Origin: Rhodanobacter sp.
GTDB lineage: Bacteria; Pseudomonadota; Gammaproteobacteria; Xanthomonadales; Rhodanobacteraceae
NCBI GenBank assembly: GCA_022730295.1
Contig: DZCM01000018.1
Coordinates: 1 to 34,695 of the forward strand
DNA: 34,695 nt
Direction of reading: 5' to 3'
The translations under genes were made by a program, and so were the position numbers. Shown one piece after another: positions 18,228-28,518 of this stretch (positions within the stretch are counted from its first letter, which is position 1; the number at the start of each line of letters is the position of its first letter). The notes beneath the pieces were generated by a model. The model worked only from the letters and a program-made list of their open reading frames with translations, ran no database searches and had not been told where the DNA came from.

Positions 18228-19193
18228 TCAGTAACGTGGTTTGTCGGCGACAGATCGGGTAAGTTCGATCCGCTGCAGGCGCAAGTTGACCTGTTCCATC
18301 AGCTTGCGGTTGGTGGCAATCAGGTCGGCGACCAGGCCGATCATGAAAGACAGGCTGCCGAGCAGGATGCACAGCGCAGCCAGGATCAGCGACTGCACGT
18401 GGCCACCGCCGTCGCCGGCGGCAAGGAAGACCAGGAACCGCACACCGATCGCGAGTCCGGCCAGCGTACACACACTTCCGGCCCACGCGAACAGGACCAG
18501 CGGCCGATAGATCACGAATACCCTGAAGATGGTCACCAGCGAGCGCTTGACGTAGTTCGGGATGCTCTTGACCAGCCGCGAAGGGCGCAAATCCGGATTG
18601 GTGCGAATGGGTACGGATACCACCGCGAGATTGCTCAAGCCGGCCTGAATGATGGTTTCCAGCGTGTAGGTATAGGCATTGAACACGTTGAGCCGCATCG
18701 CCGTCTCGCGGGTCATGGCGCGAAAACCGCTGGGAGCATCCGCGACATCGGTTTTGCTGGCGAGCCGCACGGCCCAGCTGCCAAGATGCTGCAGCCTTTT
18801 CTTGATCCAGCTGAAGTGTTCAGTCTGCGCGATGGGGCGCGCGCCGATGACCATGTCCGCCCGGTGCTCGAGGATCGGTTGCACCAGCAGCGGAATGTCG
18901 GAAGCTTCGTATTGGTTGTCGGCGTCGGTGTTGACGATGACATCGGCGCCCCGCTGCAAGGCGGCATCGATGCCGGTCATGAAGGCAGCCGCGAGCCCCC
19001 GGTTGACCGGGTGGCGCACCACGTGGTCGACGCCGAGCGTGCGTGCCAAGCCGGATGTGCCATCTGTGGATCCATCGTCGATCACCAGCCATTCGACTTC
19101 GTCGAAGCCTTCAACCACGCGCGGCAAGGTCGCCAGTGCGGCGCCGAGGGTCTCGGCCTCGTTGAGGCAAGGAATCTGGATGATCAGCTTCAT
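18228..19193 (-). CDS. GT2 polyprenyl-phosphate sugar transferase (DPM1/GtrB-like)
   Basis: 321-residue family 2 glycosyltransferase. The GT-A domain shows IQIPCLNEAETLGAAL at the N-terminus, VIDDGSTDGT, and the metal-binding acidic motif NTDADNQYEASDIP near residue 92. Two hydrophobic segments near the C-terminus (about 230-255 and 265-295) anchor it to the inner membrane, as in GtrB and bacterial dolichol-phosphate-mannose synthase homologues. Such enzymes load a hexose from UDP- or GDP-sugar onto undecaprenyl phosphate. The ATG at 19193 replaces the track start at 19286, since the family N-terminus starts there. It lies 28 nt after aacS on the same strand and converges with the GT-C gene, its likely functional partner. 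Confidence 0.88.
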   Translation of the reverse strand: MKLIIQIPCLNEAETLGAALATLPRVVEGFDEVEWLVIDDGSTDGTSGLARTLGVDHVVRHPVNRGLAAAFMTGIDAALQRGADVIVNTDADNQYEASDIPLLVQPILEHRADMVIGARPIAQTEHFSWIKKRLQHLGSWAVRLASKTDVADAPSGFRAMTRETAMRLNVFNAYTYTLETIIQAGLSNLAVVSVPIRTNPDLRPSRLVKSIPNYVKRSLVTIFRVFVIYRPLVLFAWAGSVCTLAGLAIGVRFLVFLAAGDGGGHVQSLILAALCILLGSLSFMIGLVADLIATNRKLMEQVNLRLQRIELTRSVADKPRY

Positions 19194-19221
19194 ATCGGAT
19201 GTGTCGCTGCGCCCGCGAAGC

Positions 19222-21183
<1,962 letters not shown>

Positions 21184-21202
21184 GCAAAGTCCATTTCCGG
21201 AA

Positions 21203-21216
21203 ACAATGAAATTGTA
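21203..21216 (-). promoter_or_regulatory. Candidate -10 element of aacS with overlapping inverted repeat
   Basis: On the minus strand TACAAT (21211-21216) matches the -10 consensus at five of six positions, 27 nt upstream of the aacS ATG. It is part of the small inverted repeat ACAAT-TTC-ATTGT, which could be an operator half-site pair or chance. No good -35 hexamer is visible at 16-18 nt. Confidence 0.3.
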
Positions 21217-21365
21217 GCGGATCGAAATTCGTCGAGCCTGGTCTTGATCTGGTGGTAGCGACCATGGCGGTGCGGCCTGCCGGCGTCCAGCTTGCGCCGG
21301 TTTGGCGCGAGGGGTTTGATCAACCCGGCGCTGTGATGCCGGCGAAATGGCCCGTGGAGTACGGC

Positions 21366-22535
21366 TCAGTGCGGATGCCGGGGTACCGACTGTTGGGCTG
21401 GCCTGGTTGAAGCCGGCTGCGGTGTCAGTGCCAGCAGACATTCAGCCAGCGATTCCCATGAAAAACGCGGTTTGCGCGCGTGGATGCATTGCCGCATCGC
21501 GGCGAGCTGCTCGCGCGTTACTGTCCGGATGGTCCGGGCGAGTTCTGTGGCTGAACCGGCCTCGACGAGGAACCCGGTCACCCCTTCTTCGATCACATCC
21601 GGAAATGCGCCGGTTCGGGTGGCGAGGATCGGGCGCTCGTAGTGCATGGCCATTGCTGCCACTCCGCTCCCTGATGCCGCGAGGTACGGCAGCACCACCA
21701 GATCAGCGCGGGCGAAATAGCCGGCTACGCTTTCGGCGCTGACGTAGTCCAGGTGCAACTCCACATTCGGCGCCTGCTTGGCAGCGATGCGCTGGGTGAG
21801 CTCGCCGGGTGCAATCCACGGTTCGCCAACCACCGTCAGGTACACATGGACGTCGTTGAGCTGAGCCAATGCATCGATCAGCACATCCAGTCCCTTGTAT
21901 GGGCGGATGAAGCCAAAGAACAAGAGTTCCAGGCGGCCGCGTCCAGCAGCCGTAGTGGTGGCGATGGGGTACTGGTCGTACAGTGGATGCACGTGCTGTG
22001 CGATGGTTTTGCCGGGGAAAGTCGCTCGCAACAAGGCTGCCTGTTCGGAGCTGTGTACCAGATACGCGTCGGCCCGCGACAGCAGAAATCTTGCGAGTTT
22101 GCGCTTGAACGGGCCGGTATCGTGGTCGGAGAGGTTGTGACAAATGAACGCGATACGCACGCCGCGCCTGTGCAGCCCGTACGCCATCAGGGCGATGGCA
22201 GGCGCCCAGAACAGGGTCCACCAGTCAAACACCGCGAGCGTGCAACCTTGATTTGCGATGGTATGTACGCTGCGGCGCCAAGAGAACGGGTTCAGACAGT
22301 CGAGCGAATAGTCCACATCAGGCTCTCGATGGGTCGCGTGATTCGGTTCGCGGTCGCTTTTGCCTGGGTACAACCAGGCTGGATACTGGCGTCGGTACGA
22401 AACTGTATAAAGGTCACATATCCGTGCCAACGCTCGGCGCAGTTGCGTGGTGTACTGGGCGATGCCACCACGAAATGGCAACACCGGTCCGATCAATGCC
22501 ACGCGCGGCTTGCCCGCCTGAAGGGGGGTGGACAT
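21366..22535 (-). CDS. GT4-like glycosyltransferase
   Basis: 389-residue GT-B glycosyltransferase. The N-terminal loop RVALIGPVLPFRGGIAQYT is the usual glycine-rich acceptor region. The donor domain begins near LELLFFGFIRPYKGLDVLIDAL, and the late motif is SGSGVAAMAMHYERPILATR followed by DVIEEGVTGFLVE. The classic first glutamate of E-x7-E is replaced by Ser/Gly in this sequence, as seen in some GT4 branches. The ATG at 22535 sits 2 nt after the stop of the upstream membrane-protein gene, so the two are co-transcribed. Substrate unknown. Its distance from the main cluster and its coupling to the LPG-TM gene suggest a separate glycolipid or side-branch step. Confidence 0.83.
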   Translation of the reverse strand: MSTPLQAGKPRVALIGPVLPFRGGIAQYTTQLRRALARICDLYTVSYRRQYPAWLYPGKSDREPNHATHREPDVDYSLDCLNPFSWRRSVHTIANQGCTLAVFDWWTLFWAPAIALMAYGLHRRGVRIAFICHNLSDHDTGPFKRKLARFLLSRADAYLVHSSEQAALLRATFPGKTIAQHVHPLYDQYPIATTTAAGRGRLELLFFGFIRPYKGLDVLIDALAQLNDVHVYLTVVGEPWIAPGELTQRIAAKQAPNVELHLDYVSAESVAGYFARADLVVLPYLAASGSGVAAMAMHYERPILATRTGAFPDVIEEGVTGFLVEAGSATELARTIRTVTREQLAAMRQCIHARKPRFSWESLAECLLALTPQPASTRPAQQSVPRHPH

Positions 22536-22537
22536 GG

Positions 22538-23503
22538 CTAGTTTTCAACCTTTTCGCCGGGTTGGACACGGCCGGACTTCCGCGGCAACAGCAACCACCC
22601 CGCCAGTGCACACAGGAAATCGCCAAAGACTGTCGCGATGCGCAAGGCGATGATCAGCACGCCCGCCAGCGCTGCCCCGTAGACCGGGCCGAGCATCAGC
22701 AACAGCAATCCCTCGCGCACACCGAGGCCGGCAGGCGCACCCGGTGTGACGAAGCCGACGATCCAGGCCAGGGCAAAACTCGCCAGTAGCAGCCAATCCT
22801 CGTGAGACACGCTTGGGTACAGCACGTGCGCGAGCACGATCAAGGCAACGCCGACTACGAGGCAGCTGCAGCAATACAGGAAAAATGCACGCAGGATCCA
22901 CCATCGCGACGGCAGCAGCTCGCCTTCCAGCACGTGTGCGCGCTTCGGTGCGATCCGGCGCAGGAGCGGCGGTACAAAACGTCGAAACGCGAACATCCCG
23001 GCGCCAGCGATCGTCAACAGGCACAACACCATGAAAAGCTGCAGGCTCCTGCTGCGCACCACCGTCAAGCCTGCTTGCGACAACATGCCGGTACACACGC
23101 CAACGAACAAGGCCGCCGCGACGGACAATACGATTTCCAACAGCACCGTGACGGTGAACGGCCGAAGCTCGATGCCACGCTTGAGCGAGAGGGCACCCCG
23201 GCCGATGTATTGGCCGACATTGCCCGGCACGTACTTGCCGATCTGCGTGAAGCCGAGGATCGCAGTCAGCTCGCGCCAGCTCTTGTGCGTGCCGACGCCG
23301 CGCAACAGTCCTTGCCATGCGAGTGCGGTCAGCGGGATTCCGCAGCAGTAGATCAGCGCCGCGGCGACGATCGCCACCAGCGCGCGTGGGTTGGCGTAAA
23401 CCGCAAGGTCGTGTCCGCGCAGGGCATGCCACACGTACACCACGAACACGATCGTCACGGCCAGCGCAGCCAAGGTACCGAGGGTACGGTAAACGTGTTT
23501 CAT
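22538..23503 (-). CDS. LPG-synthase-TM / UPF0104 family membrane protein (flippase-like)
   Basis: 321-residue polytopic inner-membrane protein with about eight hydrophobic segments. Two motifs of the LPG_synthase_TM family are visible: GKYVPGNVGQYIGRG near residue 84 and VTPGAPAGLGVREG near 258. This family includes the flippase part of MprF and many uncharacterised proteins next to glycosyltransferases. The catalytic LPG synthase domain of MprF is absent. The ATG at 23503 is chosen over the track start at 23866, because the earlier part overlaps etfA and is not membrane-like. It follows etfA by 40 nt and precedes the GT4 gene by 2 nt. A role in moving or presenting a lipid-linked intermediate is inferred only. 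Confidence 0.8.
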   Translation of the reverse strand: MKHVYRTLGTLAALAVTIVFVVYVWHALRGHDLAVYANPRALVAIVAAALIYCCGIPLTALAWQGLLRGVGTHKSWRELTAILGFTQIGKYVPGNVGQYIGRGALSLKRGIELRPFTVTVLLEIVLSVAAALFVGVCTGMLSQAGLTVVRSRSLQLFMVLCLLTIAGAGMFAFRRFVPPLLRRIAPKRAHVLEGELLPSRWWILRAFFLYCCSCLVVGVALIVLAHVLYPSVSHEDWLLLASFALAWIVGFVTPGAPAGLGVREGLLLLMLGPVYGAALAGVLIIALRIATVFGDFLCALAGWLLLPRKSGRVQPGEKVEN

Positions 23504-23543
23504 GTTGGCGGCTTCCAACCGGCCGCAGCGGCAAGCACGGATG

Positions 23544-24491
23544 TCAGAGCGCGGCTTCCAGTTCCGGCACCAGCTTGAACAGGTCGCCGACCAGGCCGAT
23601 GTCGGCCACTTCGTAGATCGGGGCATCGCCGTCCTTGTTGATGGCGACGATGGTGCCCGCATCCTTGATGCCGGTGAGGTGCTGGATGGCGCCAGAAATG
23701 CCGATCGCGATGTACAGCTCGGGCGCGATGATCTTGCCGGTCTGGCCGACCTGCATGTCGTTGGGGCAGTAGCCGGCATCGACCGCGGCGCGCGAAGCGC
23801 CGGCGGCGGCGTGCAACTTGTCGGCGAGCTTGTAGATGATCTCGAAGTTTTCCTTCGAACCGACACCGCGCCCGCCCGACACTACTTTCGCGGCGCTCTG
23901 CAGATCGGGACGCTCGCTGGAAGCTTGCTGCAGGCCGACGAAACGGGTGTGCGTGGGCAACACGGCATCGACCGGCAAGGCTTCGACCGGCGCGGTGTTC
24001 GCGCCCTCGCCCATCGCCGGCCATGACGCCGTGCGCACGGTACCGACCACGAGTGCGTCGCTCGGGGTTTCTACCGTGACGATGGCATTGCCAGCATAGA
24101 TCGGACGGGTGAAGGTGTGCGGGCCGGTGACCGACATGATGTCGCTGACCTGGCCAACACCCAGCAGGGCAGCGGCGCGCGGGGCGACGTCCTTGCCGAA
24201 GGTGGTCGAAGGCAGCAGCAGGTGCGTGTACGCGCCGGATCTTGCAGCGGCAGCGATCTGCGGGGCGAGCACGGCGGCCAGCGGGTGCGCATTCTCGGCG
24301 CGGGCGACGTTCAGCACTTTGCTGACGCCATCGAGTTTCGCGGCTTGCGCGGCGACGGCAGCAGGCGCATCGCTCAGCACCAGCACGTCGATGGCTTCCG
24401 GCTGCAATGCACGCGCGCAGGTGACGCAGCGCGCGGTCGCGGTGTTGAGTTGGCCATTGAGGTGTTCGGCGATGATGAGGACTTTGGACAT
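23544..24491 (-). CDS. etfA: Electron transfer flavoprotein alpha subunit
   Basis: 315-residue FAD-binding subunit of ETF, which takes electrons from acyl-CoA and other dehydrogenases and passes them to ETF-quinone oxidoreductase. The C-terminal FAD domain shows the hallmark run [20 protein letters not shown], then [34 protein letters not shown] marks the domain start near 208. The ATG at 24491 gives the normal [11 protein letters not shown]-terminus. It is downstream of etfB on the same strand, with a REPIN-like repeat in the 154-nt gap. In Xanthomonas etfA marks one border of the variable LPS locus. The gene is intact. Confidence 0.96.
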   Translation of the reverse strand: MSKVLIIAEHLNGQLNTATARCVTCARALQPEAIDVLVLSDAPAAVAAQAAKLDGVSKVLNVARAENAHPLAAVLAPQIAAAARSGAYTHLLLPSTTFGKDVAPRAAALLGVGQVSDIMSVTGPHTFTRPIYAGNAIVTVETPSDALVVGTVRTASWPAMGEGANTAPVEALPVDAVLPTHTRFVGLQQASSERPDLQSAAKVVSGGRGVGSKENFEIIYKLADKLHAAAGASRAAVDAGYCPNDMQVGQTGKIIAPELYIAIGISGAIQHLTGIKDAGTIVAINKDGDAPIYEVADIGLVGDLFKLVPELEAAL

Positions 24492-24520
24492 ATTTTTGTA
24501 CCCGCTCGACTTTGACGGTT

Positions 24521-24643
24521 CCTTCTCCCTCCGGGAGAAGGTGCCCCGAAGGGGCAGATGAGGGTACGAGTTCTGCTGGAAAATTCGCGAAGAGCCGGAC
24601 CCTCATCCGGCGCTGCGCGCCACCTTCTCCCGAAGGGAGAAGG
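24521..24643. repeat. REPIN-like element: two inverted REP-type arms
   Basis: Two 45-nt arms (24521-24565 and 24599-24643) are inverted copies separated by 33 nt. Each holds a strong hairpin built on CCTTCTCCC/GGGAGAAGG, then a second hairpin, then GATGAGGGT. The first hairpin differs at one loop base. The second differs in sequence (CCCC..GGGG against GGCGC..GCGCC) yet pairs in both arms, so structure is kept rather than sequence. It lies between etfB and etfA and may affect the mRNA of the pair. Similar elements are common between genes in gammaproteobacteria. Confidence 0.75.
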
Positions 24644-24645
24644 AA

Positions 24646-25392
24646 TCAAGCCAGTCCTTTTTGTTGCAGCAGCGCCACCAGTTCGGCGACATCCTTCACC
24701 ATCACCCCGCGCGAACGCTTGGCCGGCGGCGCGTAGTTCGTGTTGCTGATTTCGCCACCGTGCGCGACGCCGAGTGACGCCAGTTCGACGGTTTCGATCG
24801 GCTTGGCCTTGGCCTTCATGATGTCGGGCAACTTGATGAAGCGCGGCTCGTTCAGGCGCAGGTCGGTCGTGATGACGGCCGGAAGATCGACCTCGATGGT
24901 TTCGAGGCCGGCGTCAACTTCGCGCGTCACCGTGGCCTTGCCATCTGCCACTTCCAGTTTCGAGGCGAAGGTCGCCTGTGGACGATCCCACAGCGCCGCC
25001 AGCATCTGCCCGGTCTGGCTGCAATCATCGTCGATGGCCTGCTTGCCGAGGATCACGAGGCCCGGCTGTTCCTTTTCGACCAGCTTCAGGAGTGCGCGCG
25101 CCGCCGCCAGCGGCTGCACCGGCTCGGCCGAGACCACGTGGATCGCGCGGTTGGCGCCCATCGCGAGACCATTGCGCAGGTGCGGCTGGGCATCGGCGGG
25201 AGCGATGGTCGCGATGATGACTTCTTCCGCGATGCCCTGCTCGCGCAAGCGCAGCGCTGCCTCCAGCGCGATATCGTCGAACGGGTTCGGCGACAACTTG
25301 ACGCCTTCGCTGGCGACGCCCGAACCATCGGGCTTCACCTGGATGCGCACGTTGAAATCGACCACGCGCTTGTATGCAACCAGAATCTTCAT
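24646..25392 (-). CDS. etfB: Electron transfer flavoprotein beta subunit
   Basis: 248-residue AMP-binding subunit of ETF. The N-terminus MKILVAYKRVVDFNVRIQVK and the segment SPNPFDDIALEAALRLRE are typical. AMP-site residues lie around LGKQAIDDDCSQTGQMLAAL (about 123-142), and the C-terminal recognition loop region LNEPRFIKLPDIMKAKAKPI contacts partner dehydrogenases in the family. The ATG at 25392 has AAGGGA 7-8 nt upstream and is preferred over the track start at 25425. It is the first gene of the etfB-etfA unit, with a -10 like TACAAT 44 nt upstream. The stop lies 2 nt from the right REP arm. Confidence 0.96.
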   Translation of the reverse strand: MKILVAYKRVVDFNVRIQVKPDGSGVASEGVKLSPNPFDDIALEAALRLREQGIAEEVIIATIAPADAQPHLRNGLAMGANRAIHVVSAEPVQPLAAARALLKLVEKEQPGLVILGKQAIDDDCSQTGQMLAALWDRPQATFASKLEVADGKATVTREVDAGLETIEVDLPAVITTDLRLNEPRFIKLPDIMKAKAKPIETVELASLGVAHGGEISNTNYAPPAKRSRGVMVKDVAELVALLQQKGLA

Positions 25393-25435
25393 CGGAAATC
25401 CCTTGCGTGCGGCAAGCCATTGCAATCAACGGGCC

Positions 25436-25441
25436 ATTGTA
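25436..25441 (-). promoter_or_regulatory. Candidate -10 element upstream of etfB
   Basis: TACAAT on the minus strand, five of six matches to the -10 consensus, 44 nt upstream of the etfB ATG. No convincing -35 at the right spacing. The same hexamer occurs upstream of aacS. Confidence 0.3.
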
Positions 25442-25461
25442 ACCGACCTCCCGTTTTGCTT

Positions 25462-25506
25462 CCCCCTTCCGCTGGAAGAGGGCCGGCACGTAGCGCCGGA
25501 GGGATG
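25462..25506. repeat. Single degenerate REP-type element
   Basis: CCCCCTTCC-GCT-GGAAGAGGG followed by a second hairpin GGC-ACGTAGC-GCC flanked by CGG and ending in GGAGGGATG. The order (Pyr-rich hairpin, GC hairpin, purine tail) is that of the arms in the etfB-etfA gap. It sits just past the MFS stop and upstream of etfB. Confidence 0.45.
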
Positions 25507-25509
25507 TCG

Positions 25510-26739
25510 TTACGACTCCCGGACCTGCGCGGCTTCGGTATGACCGAAGAAACGTGCGTAGAGCACGAGGTAACCAAGTTGCAGCGCGGCGCCGAGCATG
25601 AAGGGCAAGGTCAAATGCCCGCTCGCGAACAGCGCGCCACCGAGCAACGGGCCGATCGCGCGCGGCAACTGGATCGACACATTTTGCAGGCTGCTGGCGA
25701 GGCCGCGGCGTTCGGCGCGCGTCAATCCCGCGGCCAGCGCCTGGCGCACGCCGCCGGTGCCGCGATTGGAAATGCCGCGCGCGATGTACAAGCCCATCGC
25801 CGGCCAGAACCACGGCACCAGCGGCATCGCGATCAGCAGCGCGACGCCCACACCGCGCATCCACAGCACCGCGTTCATGATGCCGTGGCGGCGTGCGATC
25901 CAGCCGGCGAGGAACGAACCGCCCGCGCCGGCCAGCAGGCCCAGCGCGATGCCGGGTCCGATCACCAGCAGGCCGCGGTGGAACTTGATCGCGAACCAGT
26001 ACGCGATCAGCGGGCCGATCAGGCCGATCCCGAGTCCGTTCAATAAATTGGCCAGTAACAGTTTGGCCAGCAGACGATTTTCCGCGTGGCGCACACGGCT
26101 CGCGCCAGCGTCTTCGCGATCGTGCAGGGCACGCACCGCGGGTTCGCGCGCCAGCCACAGCAACACGACGCTCCCGATCGATCCCGCCAGCGGCAACACG
26201 AACAGCAGCCGGTAATCCGCCGGGCTCATGGCGTGTCCCATCCACCACGCGGGGATCGCGGCCAGCAACGCGCCGGTCCCCATGCCGGCAAAACCGACGG
26301 CGCTGTTGATACTGAAGATGCTGCCGCGGCGTGCCATCGGCAGCTCGATCGCGAGCCACGCCTGTTCGATCGGCGAAAACGCACCCGCGGAGCCATTGGC
26401 GCCGCGCCCGAATGCGCCGATCACCGCCGCCGCGACCAGCAGCCACGGCGCGGTAGTCGCCATCGCGACGATCGCCGCCAAGGCTTGCGCGAGGTCGTAG
26501 CCGATCAGGAACCGGCGCCGGCCGCCGCGGTCGCTCAAGGGACCAACGATCATCGTCAGCACCGTGCCGATCAGCAGCGCGCCCATCAACACCGCACCGA
26601 TCGCGGTGCCACTCCAGCCCAGCGCATGCAGGTACAGCGCGAAGGCCGCCACCATCGCGCCCTGGCCGATACTGCGCACCGCGCGCATGCCGATCAGCAG
26701 GCGCACGTTGCGGGACAGGGGTGGTCTTGCAGCGGTCAC
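25510..26739 (-). CDS. MFS transporter
   Basis: 409-residue major facilitator superfamily protein with about 12 hydrophobic segments. The cytoplasmic loop motif between helices 2 and 3 is visible as GPLSDRGGRRRFLIG (near 65-80). Helix 11 to 12 ends the protein, which closes with a short polar tail. The GTG at 26739 gives the N-terminus VTAARPPLSRNVRLLIGMRA. The track start at 26820 would add 27 polar residues before the first helix and is less likely. The gene lies 139 nt downstream of the ATP-grasp/methyltransferase genes on the same strand, so it could export their product. MFS sequence alone does not reveal the substrate or direction of transport. Confidence 0.85.
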   Translation of the reverse strand: MTAARPPLSRNVRLLIGMRAVRSIGQGAMVAAFALYLHALGWSGTAIGAVLMGALLIGTVLTMIVGPLSDRGGRRRFLIGYDLAQALAAIVAMATTAPWLLVAAAVIGAFGRGANGSAGAFSPIEQAWLAIELPMARRGSIFSINSAVGFAGMGTGALLAAIPAWWMGHAMSPADYRLLFVLPLAGSIGSVVLLWLAREPAVRALHDREDAGASRVRHAENRLLAKLLLANLLNGLGIGLIGPLIAYWFAIKFHRGLLVIGPGIALGLLAGAGGSFLAGWIARRHGIMNAVLWMRGVGVALLIAMPLVPWFWPAMGLYIARGISNRGTGGVRQALAAGLTRAERRGLASSLQNVSIQLPRAIGPLLGGALFASGHLTLPFMLGAALQLGYLVLYARFFGHTEAAQVRES

Positions 26740-26878
26740 GATCCGTGCATGATGACGTATCTGTGGTTCAAGGCGCGAGCAGCCATCTCCCTCGATCCAC
26801 CTTCCTGCGAAAGGGAGCAAACAAGCTCGCCCCGTTCGCTACGAAGGCGGAGGGCAAGATCGGAGCATGACGCCGCAA

Positions 26879-27808
26879 TCACCCTGGCCGCCGCGTCAGC
26901 GGCGGGGGGATGTCGCCCGCGCGCTGCAAAATCACGGCGGCGAAGCGCGCGGCGGCGCCGTCGGCGTATTCGAGGAACACCGAGGGTTCCACCAATTCCA
27001 GTTCCAGCAGGCACGGCGCACCATCATCGTCGCGGATCAAGTCGACGCGCGCATACGGCAGCGGTTGCGGGAACGGGATTGCCGCCAGTGCCCGTTGCGC
27101 CACCGCCATTTCGTCCGCTGACGGGGTGCGCGGCGTGATGGCTTCTTCCGCGTACAGGCTGGTGGTCGACCCCTCGTTGCGTTTCAGGAGCGGGCCCTTG
27201 CGGATCGCGTGGCTGAACTCGCCTTCGAAGAACAGCAGTGCGGTTTCACCGTGTTCGTCCACGCGCGCGAGATAGGGTTGCAGCAACACGCTGCGGCTGG
27301 CGTCGAGCAGGCGCTGCGTGTGCGCGATCATCGCCGCGCGCGCGCTGTGCACATGCCGCTGCGCATCGCGCGAGCCAGCGCCTACCGCGGGTTTCACCAC
27401 GAAATCCTGCGCCTGCGGATGCGCCGCCAGTGCGGCGTCGATCGCGCGTTCCGCATCCGCGCCCGGCTCCACGAAAGCACTCGGCACCACCGGTACGCCG
27501 GCCTCGGCGAGAGGAATGAGATAGTGTTTGTCGGTGTTCCAGCGCAGCACGTCCAGCGGATTCAGCAGCCGCGTTTGCCGCGACACCTGTTCGACCCAGC
27601 CAAGGAATTCGGGCAGGCGCTCGAAGTAATCCCAGGTCGAGCGCAGCAGCACCAGATCGAAGCACGACCAGTCAGCGCTGTCGTCATCCCAATCTACTTC
27701 GCACGCATCGGCGCCGGCGTCGCGCAGGGCCGCGAGCAGCGGCGGCATGTCATAGTCGGTGCCGCGCGCGGCGCGTGCGGTCACCAGGGCAATCATGGGT
27801 TTGGTCAT
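26879..27808 (-). CDS. ATP-grasp domain protein (DcsG/RimK-like)
   Basis: 309 residues. The N-terminus IALVTARAARGTDYDMPPLL and VDWDDDSADWSCFDLVLLRS, then STWDYFERLPEFLGW and LRWNTDKHYL, match the ATP-grasp family that includes the cycloserine enzyme DcsG and many uncharacterised RimK-like proteins. The ATP-grasp core follows with DFVVKPAVGAGSRD (about 156-169), VLLQPYLARVDEHGETALLF and metal-ligand acidic residues in YARVDLIRDDD and LLELELVEPS. ATP-grasp enzymes form amide or related bonds through an acyl-phosphate. The ATG at 27808 overlaps the methyltransferase stop by 4 nt (ATGA); the track start at 27946 is rejected. Substrate unknown; the relation to DcsG does not imply cycloserine synthesis. 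Confidence 0.82.
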   Translation of the reverse strand: MTKPMIALVTARAARGTDYDMPPLLAALRDAGADACEVDWDDDSADWSCFDLVLLRSTWDYFERLPEFLGWVEQVSRQTRLLNPLDVLRWNTDKHYLIPLAEAGVPVVPSAFVEPGADAERAIDAALAAHPQAQDFVVKPAVGAGSRDAQRHVHSARAAMIAHTQRLLDASRSVLLQPYLARVDEHGETALLFFEGEFSHAIRKGPLLKRNEGSTTSLYAEEAITPRTPSADEMAVAQRALAAIPFPQPLPYARVDLIRDDDGAPCLLELELVEPSVFLEYADGAAARFAAVILQRAGDIPPPLTRRPG

Positions 27809-28518
27809 GCGGCTTGGATATCCACGTAGAGCAGGCGCCAATCCACGACCACCTCGCCCTCGACGTGGCGAAAGCCGACGAGATCGCCCAGCGCTTCGCG
27901 CAATGCCGTGGGCGGGCAGTCGATGACACCGAACAAACCGGCACAAAATTCGAGCATCCGCGCTTCATCAGTGAAGTGCCAGGGACACGCCAGCTCACCG
28001 AGGCGGATCACGCTCCCCAGCTTGGCGAACCACGCCGGATCGGCGGCCAGGTAACTACCTTCGTGGCCGGTGACGTTGTAGCGGCCGACGAAACCGTCGA
28101 GGAAGCGCGCGACCCCCGAGCCGCGGGCGACATCGGCCAGATGCAGGGTGCCTCGCGGGTGCAGGCGCGTCAGCAAGGTGCGCAGGAAGACGGACTGGTC
28201 TTCGATGTGATGCAGCGCTGCGAGACAAACTGCGTGGTCGAAGCTGCCATGCGGCCACGGCTGCGCGGGATCGTACACGGGCACGTCGTTGCCGAAACCG
28301 TGCGTAAGTTCGAGGCACAAGACTTCGACATCATCAGGCAGCCACCGGCGCAGGTAGCCGCCACCGGAGGGCAGGTCCAGCACGCGTTGTCCGGTGTGCG
28401 CCGGCGTGCCTTCGAACAGCCGCGCGAATTCCGCATCGCGCGCATGCGGGTGCCGCAACATTGCGCCGTGGTAGGCGTCGCCGCGCTGGGTGAAGATTTC
28501 GCCGTATTCGAGCCTCAC
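27805..28518 (-). CDS. SAM-dependent methyltransferase (class I)
   Basis: 237 residues. The SAM-binding motif I is VLDLPSGGGYLRRWLP (about 46-61), and the acidic and post-II region reads FDHAVCLAALHHIEDQSVFL (about 93-112), typical of Methyltransf_11/UbiE-like folds. The C-terminal half (GRYNVTGHEGSYL and after) belongs to no family I recognise. The start is the GTG at 28518, overlapping the upstream ATP-grasp stop as GTGA. Its own stop overlaps the next ATP-grasp start as ATGA. This tight double coupling implies that the three proteins act in one pathway or complex. Small-molecule or peptide O-/N-methylation is possible; no substrate can be assigned. Confidence 0.82.
   Translation of the reverse strand: MRLEYGEIFTQRGDAYHGAMLRHPHARDAEFARLFEGTPAHTGQRVLDLPSGGGYLRRWLPDDVEVLCLELTHGFGNDVPVYDPAQPWPHGSFDHAVCLAALHHIEDQSVFLRTLLTRLHPRGTLHLADVARGSGVARFLDGFVGRYNVTGHEGSYLAADPAWFAKLGSVIRLGELACPWHFTDEARMLEFCAGLFGVIDCPPTALREALGDLVGFRHVEGEVVVDWRLLYVDIQAA

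Noticed and set aside
16627-18486. 619-aa minus-strand ORF
   Set aside because: Antisense to the GT-C gene, which has clear membrane segments; the shadow has none and no start context.
26780-26870. Possible further REP-like sequence (CACCTTCCTGCGAAAGGGAG)
   Set aside because: Pairing is poor and the second hairpin is not evident; could be a decayed copy but is not supported.
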